Assembly (NCBI GenBank): GCA_021201665.1
Contig: JAJQEO010000065.1
Span: forward strand, 1 to 64,000
Length of the DNA stretch: 64,000 bases
Source: Lachnospiraceae bacterium
GTDB taxonomy: Bacteria; Bacillota; Clostridia; Lachnospirales; Lachnospiraceae
Direction of reading: 5' to 3'
Shown here: positions 15,796 through 23,819 of the stretch, in pieces
Layout of the letters: each line of letters opens with the position of its first letter
Position numbering within the stretch: the first letter of the stretch is position 1
The notes under the pieces: generated by a model
Seen by the model: the letters and a program-made list of their open reading frames with translations, nothing else
The model's database searches: none
Told to the model about the DNA's origin: nothing
Made by a program: the position numbers and the translations under genes

Positions 15796-15824
15796 ATATT
15801 AACATAACCGTTCCTTAAATGCAA
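15796..15824 (-). promoter_or_regulatory. Promoter of tRNA-Leu
   Basis: On the minus strand TTGCAT (15824-15819), a 17-bp spacer and TAATAT (15801-15796), about 43 bp upstream of the tRNA 5' end. Confidence 0.65.
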
Positions 15825-15933
15825 GAATTTTTTGCCGGCTTCCGGTATTTTCGTTTATGAATCAAAAAATGACATTTTAGTACTTTATAGCAGAGAAAGG
15901 CTTCTGTGGAACGAATCAGAATCATAAAGTGCC

Positions 15934-15962
15934 TTGCAGTAAGGGAAAAATTCGCTTATAAT
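15934..15962 (+). promoter_or_regulatory. Promoter of the Septu-like pair
   Basis: TTGCAG (15934-15939), 17 bp, TATAAT (15957-15962). Confidence 0.6.
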
Positions 15963-16048
15963 GCACTTCAGGCACATAAGAAAATCAGTTAGCTGCGCTG
16001 TTAGATGGTTAATGAACTTCCTGCCTGTGGTAAAGTGAGGTGTTTGGA

Positions 16049-17314
16049 ATGAGGATCCAGCATGTAAAAATCAAAAATTTCCGTGGCATTGAGGAACGGG
16101 AGATAGAATTTCAACCTGGCTTTAATCTGGTTATAGGTGAAAATGGAAAAGGAAAAACCTCCATTCTGGAGGCAATTACAGTAGGGCTTGGGGGTTTTAT
16201 AGCGGGGATCGAGGGCGTTTCGACCAGACATTTTTCAATGCAGGAGATACGCCGCGTTTATCCGATGCTGGGAGATGGTTCAGTTGACGAGAAGAAAATT
16301 GTTCCCATTGAAGTTGAAATTGAAGCAATCGTCGATGGAGAAGAATTTTGCTGGACAAGGAGTCGGAGCAGTGTGTCTGCTTCCCGGACAACTGTGCAGC
16401 CAAGAAGCATTTGCAAGAAGGCAGAGCTAATGTCATTGCAGGATGACATGGAACTGCCTGTTATCCTATATGAGAGCGCAGCGCGGGTCTGGTCTCAAAA
16501 AAGAGAAAAGTCAGAAAATGTTTTTCGCAAAAATTATTATCGAACCGTTGGATATACGGATGCGTTGGTCGATGCGTCCAATATAAAGCTTTTGCTCAAT
16601 TGGTGTGCGAAAATGGAGCAGGTTTCCTGGCAAAAAGGGAAAAAAATCGCTGAGTATGAAGCTGTGAAAAAAGCAGTGGCTGTATTCATGCAAAGAATGG
16701 AGAATTCTGATAATTGCAGCATTTTTTATGATAAGCAGACGGAAACCCTGATGCTCCAGAACGGGGAAAACATTTTGCCCGTTGAAGATTTGAGTTCTGG
16801 CTATCAATCTCTTGTCTGGATGGTTTTTGATATTGCGTATCGGATGGCAGTATTAAATCCTGAAAAAAAAGAAACAATTGCGGAGACGTGTGGCGTGGTG
16901 CTGATTGATGAAATTGATATGCATTTACATCCGAAATGGCAGTGGAATATAATAGATGCGCTGCGCGGAGTGTTTCCAAACGTACAGTTTATTGCGGCAA
17001 CTCACGCGCCAATTCTTTTTGCGTCAGCAAAAGATATCTGGATTGCGGATGTTGAGGAAGAGGAGATCAAATACTCCTGGTCTCATTATGGACTGGATGT
17101 TAATCACACTCTAAACAGATATCAGGAAACCCAAAACGTGACTCCGGATGTACAGGAGCGAATGGATCTGTTTTATCAAAAAATTGATGAAAAACAGTAT
17201 AATGAAGCTGAAAGCATCCTGAAGGAATTGGAAAAAGACACTGCTCCAAAACATCCGCTTCTGGTGCAGATGAGAACAACGCTGGAATTGGAAATGATGG
17301 ATCTGGGGGAATAA
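16049..17314 (+). CDS. PtuA-like ATPase of a Septu-type defence system
   Basis: A 421-residue SMC/OLD-like AAA ATPase. N-terminal KIKNFRGIEEREIEF is followed by Walker A GENGKGKTS (about 33-41). The C-terminal half holds an ABC-like signature in DLSSGYQSLVW, Walker B VVLIDEIDMHLHPKWQ and the switch His in AATHAPILFASAK. In Septu systems PtuA binds ATP, assembles into a complex with the HNH nuclease PtuB and senses phage infection. Here the next gene, 1 bp away, is a damaged ptuB, which supports this assignment over a generic AAA protein. The ATG at 16049 is chosen (GAGG 9 bp upstream) over a GTG at 16040. The frame is intact although its partner is broken. Confidence 0.75.
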   Translation: MRIQHVKIKNFRGIEEREIEFQPGFNLVIGENGKGKTSILEAITVGLGGFIAGIEGVSTRHFSMQEIRRVYPMLGDGSVDEKKIVPIEVEIEAIVDGEEFCWTRSRSSVSASRTTVQPRSICKKAELMSLQDDMELPVILYESAARVWSQKREKSENVFRKNYYRTVGYTDALVDASNIKLLLNWCAKMEQVSWQKGKKIAEYEAVKKAVAVFMQRMENSDNCSIFYDKQTETLMLQNGENILPVEDLSSGYQSLVWMVFDIAYRMAVLNPEKKETIAETCGVVLIDEIDMHLHPKWQWNIIDALRGVFPNVQFIAATHAPILFASAKDIWIADVEEEEIKYSWSHYGLDVNHTLNRYQETQNVTPDVQERMDLFYQKIDEKQYNEAESILKELEKDTAPKHPLLVQMRTTLELEMMDLGE

Positions 17315-17315
17315 G

Positions 17316-17793
17316 ATGCTCTATATCAGTAAGGGGAGAGAACCGGAATCTCTGACCATGCATAAAAAACAACCATTTGCAACGTATGATAACTGCAATA
17401 AGGATGACATTCGCACAAGCCTGCTCATTGAGCAGGGATACTTGCGATACACATAAGGGTGATACTATAATTACACTGACACCGATAAATATGGCGCATA
17501 TTAAGAAGATCAAATATAAATCTGCAAACGGAGAGATTTATTCGGAAGATGCCGCTATCAACCACGATTTGAACGAAACATTAAATCTGAACTGTTCAGC
17601 ACAATACCTGAAAGAAAATCGAAAAGCAGCTTTAGAGGCATTAAAAGCCAATTTGCACAGCAGAGGAACACTGGGGAAAAACGCATGGGAGAAGCTTTTA
17701 CAAAAATATTCTTCGGCAAATAACTTAGGGCAAAAACGTGAGTACGCAGGGATTGTGATATGGTACATAAAGAGAAAACTGGGCGATGCTTAA
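17316..17793 (+). pseudogene. ptuB-like HNH nuclease gene with internal deletion and frameshift
   Basis: Frame 1 (17316-17456) encodes 46 residues: MLYISKGREPESLTMHKKQP ... LLIEQGYL, the typical PtuB/TIGR02646 N-terminus, which should continue into a Cys-x-x-Cys HNH core. Instead it shifts and stops. From 17443 another frame resumes with CDTHKGDTIITLTP, then IKKIKYKSANGEIYSEDAAI and LNETLNLNC...LKENRKAALEALK up to 17793, the expected C-terminal half. The intervening HNH core (roughly 50-70 residues) is missing, and the junction at about 17443 is out of frame. The nuclease should be inactive, leaving PtuA without its effector unless a copy exists elsewhere. Family recognition is from recall. 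Confidence 0.72.
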
Positions 17794-17848
17794 GGGTTCC
17801 TTTTGGCGTATGATTTATTACATTGAAACATTCGAAGACAGAAATTTT

Positions 17849-17880
17849 ATCCCCCCACGGGGCTTGCGCAGTGGGGGGAT
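17849..17880 (+). terminator. GC-rich hairpin after the Septu pair
   Basis: A perfect 10-bp stem ATCCCCCCAC / GTGGGGGGAT with a 12-nt loop; only TCGTTTTAT follows, so termination is plausible but not ideal. Confidence 0.55.
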
Positions 17881-18070
17881 TCGTTTTATACTCCCTTCGT
17901 CTGATAAATTTTAGACAATCTATGCGGCTGCGCATGTTGACACAGATTGCGAAAATCATGTGCCGCATCAGTACGTGTGAAATAAGAAACAGTGCATGCT
18001 GGCACAGATGATGCGAATCGTATACCGTGCAAATGCGCGTAAATTTAATAACAGGAGCGACAGAGACGAT

Positions 18071-18847
18071 ATGGGAGCGACATTACTCGATGAGGACCGG
18101 AGCATGTTACCGGAAATAAGGGATTATTGGACAAAGCGTGCCAAAAGCTATTCGGAAAACGTGCGCTTTGAGATGGAGCATGTAAATGAGCATTTATGGA
18201 TGGACGTGCTGGAGCAGTATTTAAAAGGCATTCCGGGAAACAGGGTGCTTGATATTGGCACGGGTCCCGGATTTTTTGCGATTGGTCTGGCGAAAAGAGG
18301 ATATCAGGTGACCGCAGTAGACTATACCGGGAGCATGCTGGAAGAAGCGAAAAAGAATGCCGGAGCTCTGGCTGGAGAAATTACGTTCCTGCAGATGGAT
18401 GCGCAGAATCTGGACTTTGACGACGCGGGCTTTGACGCGATTGTCACCCGCAATCTGACCTGGAATCTGGAGCATCCGGGGAAGGCTTACCGGGAATGGC
18501 ACCGGGTACTGAAAAAGGGCGGCGTCCTGCTGAATTTCGACGCTGGCTGGTACAGCTATCTGTTTGATGAGGAGAAAGCACTTTCCTTTGAGAAAGACCG
18601 CAAACGGGTCAAGGACGCAAAGATCAAGGATTATGAGGATTATTCGGAGAGCGACAAGATGGAGGAAATCTCCCGCGGACTGATCTTAAGCCGCTGCAAA
18701 AGGCCGCAGACAGATATCGAGATGATGCGCCGCGCCGGGTTTAAGCTGATTTACACGGACGAGCGGATCGGAGAGAGGGTCTGGGATGAGGAGGAGAAGG
18801 TGAACTTCGCTTCTCGCCCGATGTTTATGCTGCGGGGTGTGAAATAA
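18071..18847 (+). CDS. Class I SAM-dependent methyltransferase
   Basis: A 258-residue methyltransferase of the UbiE/Methyltransf_11 type. The N-terminal helix IRDYWTKRAKSYSENV is followed by the SAM-binding glycine loop VLDIGTGPGFFAIGLA (about 60), VTAVDYTGSMLEEA, and the post-II motif DAQNLDFDDAGFDAIVTRNLTWNLEHP. The acceptor substrate cannot be told. Start is uncertain: 18071 has AGGAG 13 nt upstream, while 18104 (MLPEIRDYW) has GAGG at better spacing and matches where similar proteins begin. It lies just upstream of a LysR regulator and an ABC importer in the same direction, possibly part of that unit. Confidence 0.78.
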   Translation: MGATLLDEDRSMLPEIRDYWTKRAKSYSENVRFEMEHVNEHLWMDVLEQYLKGIPGNRVLDIGTGPGFFAIGLAKRGYQVTAVDYTGSMLEEAKKNAGALAGEITFLQMDAQNLDFDDAGFDAIVTRNLTWNLEHPGKAYREWHRVLKKGGVLLNFDAGWYSYLFDEEKALSFEKDRKRVKDAKIKDYEDYSESDKMEEISRGLILSRCKRPQTDIEMMRRAGFKLIYTDERIGERVWDEEEKVNFASRPMFMLRGVK

Positions 18848-18909
18848 AGAGAAAAATGGAACTGTGAAGGTACTGAACGGTCACAGAACAAATTCGGAGG
18901 CGCCGGGAA

Positions 18910-19998
18910 GTGAACTACAAGAATCTGACAGATTTCAGGCAAATTGAATGCTTTACGGCCTGCGTTCGGAGCGGCTCTATCAGCGCGGCGGCTGCACAGC
19001 TTCATATGTCGCAGCCAAGTGTGAGCAAAGCGATCCGGTCGATGGAAGACACGCTTGGTGTACAGCTTTTTGAAAGGTGCGCCAGAGGGACGGTTCTGAC
19101 ACCGCAGGGAGAAGCCGTCTATCCTTATGCGAAAGCAATTCTTGATAATCTGAGGGAGATGAGGCTGGCCGGCGAGGAAAGACAAACGGAGACCCTGCGC
19201 ATCTGCGCAAATCCCAGTTCCTGGTTTGCGGATGCCTTTCTGGATTTTTATCTGGCGCACCGGGAGGACGGGCTGCATTATCAGATTTACACGGCAGGGA
19301 CACTCGAAATTGCAGAGCGTCTCAAGAGGCGGACAGACGATATGGGGTTTGCCTATGTAATGAAAAACCAGAGCTCCGCATTTCAATATTACCTGAAGCG
19401 GAATTATCTGGAATTTTTTCCGCTGAAAGAGACCCGGCTGATGCTTTTTTCGGGTAAGGAGCGGATGGAAGAAGGCCGGCATTTCAACAGGGCATCCGGC
19501 AGTGATGAACCTTCCGATCGGGGGCCTTTCGGCCGGGCGGCTGACACCGATTTCGGAGATAACATTTCCAGACTGCGTCTGATTCAGCGTTTCCCGGATG
19601 AATTTTCTTCTGATAATTATCGGGAGCTTATTGATTTGTATGGAAATACTGTTGAGAAAGCAGAGACGGTTGTAACGACGAACAGTGAATATATCATGTC
19701 AAGAATCCTTCGGACCGGTGATCTTTGTAACATCAGCGCGGATTACCTTTCCGTCGGGCACTCCTCTGATATTGCCGGGATCCCGATGGAAGGTCTGCGG
19801 GAAGACCGGATTGTATTTGGCCTTGTTCGACGGCATGGGGAAAATCTTTCGGAAAAGGCAGAGATGTTTGTGGAATTTATCAGGCGGAAGCTGGAGAACC
19901 GGCTGGATCTGATGCCGGACGAGGCGGATGAGAAGCCTGCTTCAACAATATTGCAGAAACATTCATCAGTACTGCGAAACCATGCAAAAAAAGAATAG
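18910..19998 (+). CDS. LysR-family transcriptional regulator
   Basis: A 362-residue regulator with an N-terminal winged HTH: FRQIECFTACVRSGSISAAA then MSQPSVSKAIRSMEDTLGVQLFER (core SQPSVSKAI). A type 2 periplasmic-fold effector domain follows, interrupted by a hydrophilic insertion near residues 185-215 (RASGSDEPSDRG), unusual for the family. It starts at a GTG with CGGAGG 9 bp upstream. It precedes the ABC importer operon (20156-25757) in the same direction and is the natural candidate regulator. The effector is unknown. Confidence 0.85.
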   Translation: MNYKNLTDFRQIECFTACVRSGSISAAAAQLHMSQPSVSKAIRSMEDTLGVQLFERCARGTVLTPQGEAVYPYAKAILDNLREMRLAGEERQTETLRICANPSSWFADAFLDFYLAHREDGLHYQIYTAGTLEIAERLKRRTDDMGFAYVMKNQSSAFQYYLKRNYLEFFPLKETRLMLFSGKERMEEGRHFNRASGSDEPSDRGPFGRAADTDFGDNISRLRLIQRFPDEFSSDNYRELIDLYGNTVEKAETVVTTNSEYIMSRILRTGDLCNISADYLSVGHSSDIAGIPMEGLREDRIVFGLVRRHGENLSEKAEMFVEFIRRKLENRLDLMPDEADEKPASTILQKHSSVLRNHAKKE

Positions 19999-20019
19999 AC
20001 ATCCATGAAGAATTCGAAT

Positions 20020-20048
20020 AGCCCCATATCCCCCCGTGGGGCTTGTTT
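20020..20048 (+). terminator. Terminator after the LysR gene
   Basis: AGCCCCA (20020-20026) pairs with TGGGGCT (20037-20043), then TGTTT. Its tail doubles as the -35 box of the next promoter. Confidence 0.5.
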
Positions 20049-20071
20049 CAACATTTGGAGCGAATTATAAT
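20043..20071 (+). promoter_or_regulatory. Promoter of the ABC importer operon
   Basis: TTGTTT (20043-20048), 17 bp, TATAAT (20066-20071). Confidence 0.55.
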
Positions 20072-20088
20072 TTCCCCTGACAGTTCGA

Positions 20089-20123
20089 AACGATAACTGT
20101 GAAAATAATGAACAGTTATCGTT
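20089..20123. promoter_or_regulatory. Perfect 12-bp inverted repeat in the leader of the importer operon
   Basis: AACGATAACTGT (20089-20100), an 11-nt A/T-rich loop, then ACAGTTATCGTT (20112-20123). It starts about 10 nt after the predicted transcription start. It may be an operator blocking elongation or a 5' mRNA hairpin. Confidence 0.6.
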
Positions 20124-20155
20124 ACAAAACATCGTACAATGGGAGGACGGTTTTT

Positions 20156-21691
20156 ATGAAAAAGATATGGTCTGCAATTTTTACGGCAATTATGACATGC
20201 AGTCTGGTTCTGGGACTGACGAATGCGGCGGCGGTGGCCGCAAAAGCTTCAGAGGAGAAGATCCTTTACGTGGCGGAGGACTTTTCCTATGCGAGTCTGG
20301 ATGCACACAAGGAGTATTATGGATGGATGACGTCCCTTTATGGGCTGACGGAAACGCTGTTCAAGATGGGGGATGATTCTTCGGTGGAGCCGTGGTTGGC
20401 TTCAGACGCATCCGTGAGCGATGATGGTCTGACCTGGACGATCACACTGGCGGATGGAGCGGCATTTTCCAATGGAGAGCCGGTGACGGCAGAGATGGTG
20501 ATCCGCAACCTGCAGCGCGCAGCTGAGGTGAATGCCCGTTTTGCGTATCTGGCGGAATACGAGATGGAAGCAGTGGATGAGCAGACCCTGACGATCACTA
20601 CCCCATCGGTTTATCCGACTATGCAGAACGATCTCGCCAGTCCGGAGCTTGCCATACTGGATCTGGACAATACGACGGATTATGACAGTGCACCGATCGC
20701 GACGGGCCCGTTTGTGGTCGATACATTTGAGCCGGAGGGTACGGTGACGGTGGCAAAAAATGAGAACTACTGGGGCGGCGAGGTAAAGCTGGACGGCGCG
20801 GTGTTCTATTATATGCAGGACGACAATACAAAGCTGGCGGCGATGCAGTCGGGCGAGCTGGACTGTTATACAAGTGTAACCGCGGCGGCGGTTGAGATTT
20901 ATTCGCTGGATCCGGACACCTACCAGCTGACCGTGATCCCGGCCACGCGTCTGCAATTCTACATTCTGAATGAAAATACGCTGAGCGACAATGTGCGGGC
21001 AGCGATCAATCTGACCGTGGATGCAGAGGCGATTGCGGCTTATCTGAACGGCACGGTCAGCGCGACGGATGGCCCGTTTTCGTCCTCGACTGCTTATGGG
21101 CAGGTGGAAAAAGCAGCGGTGGATACGGACGCTGCGATGGCGCTTCTGGAGGAAGACGGCTATGTGCAGAATGAAGATGGCTTTTATGAAAAAGACGGCG
21201 AAGTGCTTTCACTGAATCTGTATTATTACGCCTCCCGCAGTCTGGACACGCTGGCGATTCTGATGCAGGAGCAGCTGAAAAATATCGGCGTAAATGTGGA
21301 ACTCTATGCAGAGGAGGATCCGGACGCGACCTACATTGCCAGCGGGGATTTTGACATAGCGCTGTACTGCATGATTTCGGATAAGGCGGGGGACCCGTAC
21401 TACTTTATCGATTCCACTATGCGCGATGGCGCGGCTTTAAACTGTGGCGGCTTTGAGAGTGAAGAATGTGAAAACCTGATCAACGAGCTGCAATACGAAA
21501 CAGATACCGACCGCCGAGCGGAACTGGCGAATGAGATTGTCCAGATGGCGATTGATGACAATGCCTTTGGCTATGTCGGACTGTTTAACAAGACGACGGT
21601 GATGCGCACCGGCGTGAGCGGATTCGCGGAGACAAGCCCGTTTGATTTTTATGCTATAGATGCGGATACAGACAAAACGGTAACGGAGTAA
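20156..21691 (+). CDS. ABC transporter substrate-binding protein, peptide/nickel family (SBP_bac_5)
   Basis: A 511-residue extracytoplasmic binding protein of the DppA/OppA/NikA family. The signal peptide MKKIWSAIFTAIMTCSLVLG has a cleavage-like AAAVAAKA, but no lipobox Cys at the processing site, which is unexpected in a Gram-positive cell envelope. The family signature is present: TSLYGLTETLFK...WTITLADGAAFSNGEPVTAEMV (described by LADGAAFSNG), then APIATGPFVV. GGGAGG lies upstream of the chosen ATG. Ligand is unknown. It heads an operon with two permeases and a fused ATPase. Confidence 0.88.
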   Translation: MKKIWSAIFTAIMTCSLVLGLTNAAAVAAKASEEKILYVAEDFSYASLDAHKEYYGWMTSLYGLTETLFKMGDDSSVEPWLASDASVSDDGLTWTITLADGAAFSNGEPVTAEMVIRNLQRAAEVNARFAYLAEYEMEAVDEQTLTITTPSVYPTMQNDLASPELAILDLDNTTDYDSAPIATGPFVVDTFEPEGTVTVAKNENYWGGEVKLDGAVFYYMQDDNTKLAAMQSGELDCYTSVTAAAVEIYSLDPDTYQLTVIPATRLQFYILNENTLSDNVRAAINLTVDAEAIAAYLNGTVSATDGPFSSSTAYGQVEKAAVDTDAAMALLEEDGYVQNEDGFYEKDGEVLSLNLYYYASRSLDTLAILMQEQLKNIGVNVELYAEEDPDATYIASGDFDIALYCMISDKAGDPYYFIDSTMRDGAALNCGGFESEECENLINELQYETDTDRRAELANEIVQMAIDDNAFGYVGLFNKTTVMRTGVSGFAETSPFDFYAIDADTDKTVTE

Positions 21692-21740
21692 ATAGATTTT
21701 TTGAATTGTGAAAGTCAGAACTGACTGACGACTGCATGGG

Positions 21741-21955
21741 GCGAAAGAGGAAAGTTGGTATCGTCTGGCGGTGGCATGCGGCGAAAGAGGTAAACTGAAA
21801 TTCTCCGGAGACGGTCCGGGTGCGAAAGAGGAAAGCCAGAATTATCTGGAAAAGGCCAGAGGCAAAAGAAGGAAAGCCGAGATTGCCTCAAAATGGCCTG
21901 GTGGCGAAAGAAAAGCCGGAATCATCTGGCGGCAGTGGGAAGAAGGGGGCGAAAC
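21741..21955 (+). repeat. Degenerate tandem repeat, about 41-nt unit, six copies
   Basis: Units beginning GCGAAAGAGG or close variants lie at 21741, 21781, 21822, 21862, 21904 and 21949 (spacing 40-45). Several copies also share GAATNATCTGG about 17 nt later. They fill the gap between the binding-protein and permease genes and end at the permease ribosome site. Confidence 0.8.
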
Positions 21956-21960
21956 AGACG

Positions 21961-22893
21961 ATGAGAAAATACATCGGAAAACGATTATTACAGATGATAC
22001 CGGTCCTGTTTGGCGTGACCTTTCTGACCTTTCTTTTGCTGTATCTTTCGCCCGGCGATCCGGCAGAGAAAAAACTGAAGGCGCAGGGAATCGCGGTCAG
22101 CGATGAGGTCGTGGAACAGGTGCGCCAGGAGATGGGGCTGGACCGCCCCTTTCTCATCCAGTATGCCGACTGGCTTTTCGATGCTCTGCACGGCGATCTC
22201 GGCACCTCCTATAAAGACGGCCGGTCTGTGACAGAAAAGCTCGCGGAGGGGATGGGCAATACGCTCATCCTGTCCCTGGCGAGCCTTTTCTTTTCTCTGC
22301 TGCTGTCCGTCCCACTGGCACTTTATACTGCGGTACGGAACAATCATTTTTCCGATTACCTGATCCGTTTCCTGACCTTTGTCGGGAATTCCGTGCCGAG
22401 CTTTCTGCTCTCAGTACTTCTGATCTATTTTTTCTGTATACAGCTGAAATGGTTTCCGGTGATCGCAAAAGGAACTCTGCAGGGACTTTTTCTCCCGACG
22501 CTGGCGCTGTCCATTCCGATGATCAGCCGCTTTATCCGGCAGTTCCGCGCGGAATTTCTAGAACAGCTCAGCCAGGAATACGTCACTGGCGCGCGTGTGC
22601 GCCATGTAAAGGAACATCTGATTTTGCTTTGCAATGTACTGCACAATTCCATGATGCCGATCCTGACCATCGTTGGCCTGTCGGTGGGGACGCTGATGGG
22701 CGGAAGCGTGGTGATTGAGACCATTTTTATGTGGCCGGGTCTGGGAAAGCTGGTCATGGATTCCATCACAGCCCGCGATTACCCTGTGATACAGGGATTT
22801 GTGATTTTGATGGCGGTCCTTTATGTCGGGATTAACCTTTTGATAGATATCAGCTACCGGGTGTTTGATCCAAGGACGCAAAGTGTGCAGTAA
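21961..22893 (+). CDS. ABC transporter permease, DppB/NikB type
   Basis: A 310-residue inner permease with N-terminal MRKYIGKRLLQMIPVLFGVT and the LYLSPGDPAE motif typical of DppB/NikB. A periplasmic-facing loop MGLDRPFLIQYADWL and the EAA-type coupling loop LSQEYVTGARVRH follow, then MGGSVVIETIFMWPGLGKL. Six helices. The start follows GGGGGCG within the last copy of the 41-nt repeat. Confidence 0.92.
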   Translation: MRKYIGKRLLQMIPVLFGVTFLTFLLLYLSPGDPAEKKLKAQGIAVSDEVVEQVRQEMGLDRPFLIQYADWLFDALHGDLGTSYKDGRSVTEKLAEGMGNTLILSLASLFFSLLLSVPLALYTAVRNNHFSDYLIRFLTFVGNSVPSFLLSVLLIYFFCIQLKWFPVIAKGTLQGLFLPTLALSIPMISRFIRQFRAEFLEQLSQEYVTGARVRHVKEHLILLCNVLHNSMMPILTIVGLSVGTLMGGSVVIETIFMWPGLGKLVMDSITARDYPVIQGFVILMAVLYVGINLLIDISYRVFDPRTQSVQ

Positions 22894-22934
22894 GGAACTG
22901 CAGGGTGAACAGCGCAAAAAGGAGGCGGAAAGGC

Positions 22935-23753
22935 ATGACATCAAAATCAAAAGCAAAAAAGCGGACGATTTTTTTTGCCATGCTGGCGATGATTCTGATC
23001 GTATGCAGTATCCTCTCTCCGTGGCTGTGTCCGAACGATCCGAATGAGACGAACGCGCTGTATATGAAGGCTGCGCCGTGCCGACAGTTTCCATTTGGCA
23101 CGGACAGTTTGGGGCGCTGTGTATTTTCCAGAGTCTTGATGGGCGCGCGCACTTCGGTATTTTCTGCGCTGTTTCTGGTAGCAATTACCTTTCTGGCCGG
23201 GAGTGTGCTGGGGATGCTCTGCGGATACTATGGCGGATTGCTGGACGCGGTCGTGATGCGCCTGGCAGATACGATGCTTGCTTTTCCGCAGATGGTGCTT
23301 GCCATTGCCGTCGCCGGAATTCTGGGAGGAGGCATGGGAAACGCCATGCTGGCACTTGGGATCACCGGCTGGACATTATATGCAAGGCTGGCGCGCAGCC
23401 AGGTACTGGCGATAAAAAAAGAACCCTATGTCCTTGCAGCCAGGCTGGGAGGGAGCAGTGATGCCCGCATTCTGATCCGGCATATTTTTCCGAACATCCT
23501 GCCGCCGCTGCTCGTAAATGCGGCTACGCAGATCGGCGTCACCATGATGGGCTTTGCCGGATTGTCCTTTCTGGGGATTGGCGTACAGCTTCCGAATGCG
23601 GAGTGGGGCAGTATGATCAACGAAGCGCGCGGATATATGCAGCTCGCGCCGTGGACGGTGCTGGCGCCCGGCGGCGCGATGGTGCTGACGGTTATGATTT
23701 TTAATTATCTGGGCGACTCCGTACAGGAGCTGATGGATGTGAAGGCAAAGTGA
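22935..23753 (+). CDS. ABC transporter permease, DppC/NikC type
   Basis: A 272-residue partner permease: CPNDPNETN...FPFGTDSLGRCVFSRVLMGARTS (core FGTDSLGR), the coupling loop KKEPYVLAARLGGSSDARILIRH (core YVLAARLGG), then GFAGLSFLGIGVQLPNAEWGSM. All are canonical for DppC/NikC. GGAGGCGG lies upstream of the ATG, 41 bp after the preceding permease. Confidence 0.92.
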   Translation: MTSKSKAKKRTIFFAMLAMILIVCSILSPWLCPNDPNETNALYMKAAPCRQFPFGTDSLGRCVFSRVLMGARTSVFSALFLVAITFLAGSVLGMLCGYYGGLLDAVVMRLADTMLAFPQMVLAIAVAGILGGGMGNAMLALGITGWTLYARLARSQVLAIKKEPYVLAARLGGSSDARILIRHIFPNILPPLLVNAATQIGVTMMGFAGLSFLGIGVQLPNAEWGSMINEARGYMQLAPWTVLAPGGAMVLTVMIFNYLGDSVQELMDVKAK

Positions 23754-23819
23754 AACAGAGAATCAGCAGGATTGAGAAAGCAGAAACGGAAATAGCAGAA
23801 AAGAGAAGCGGTGAGAGAT

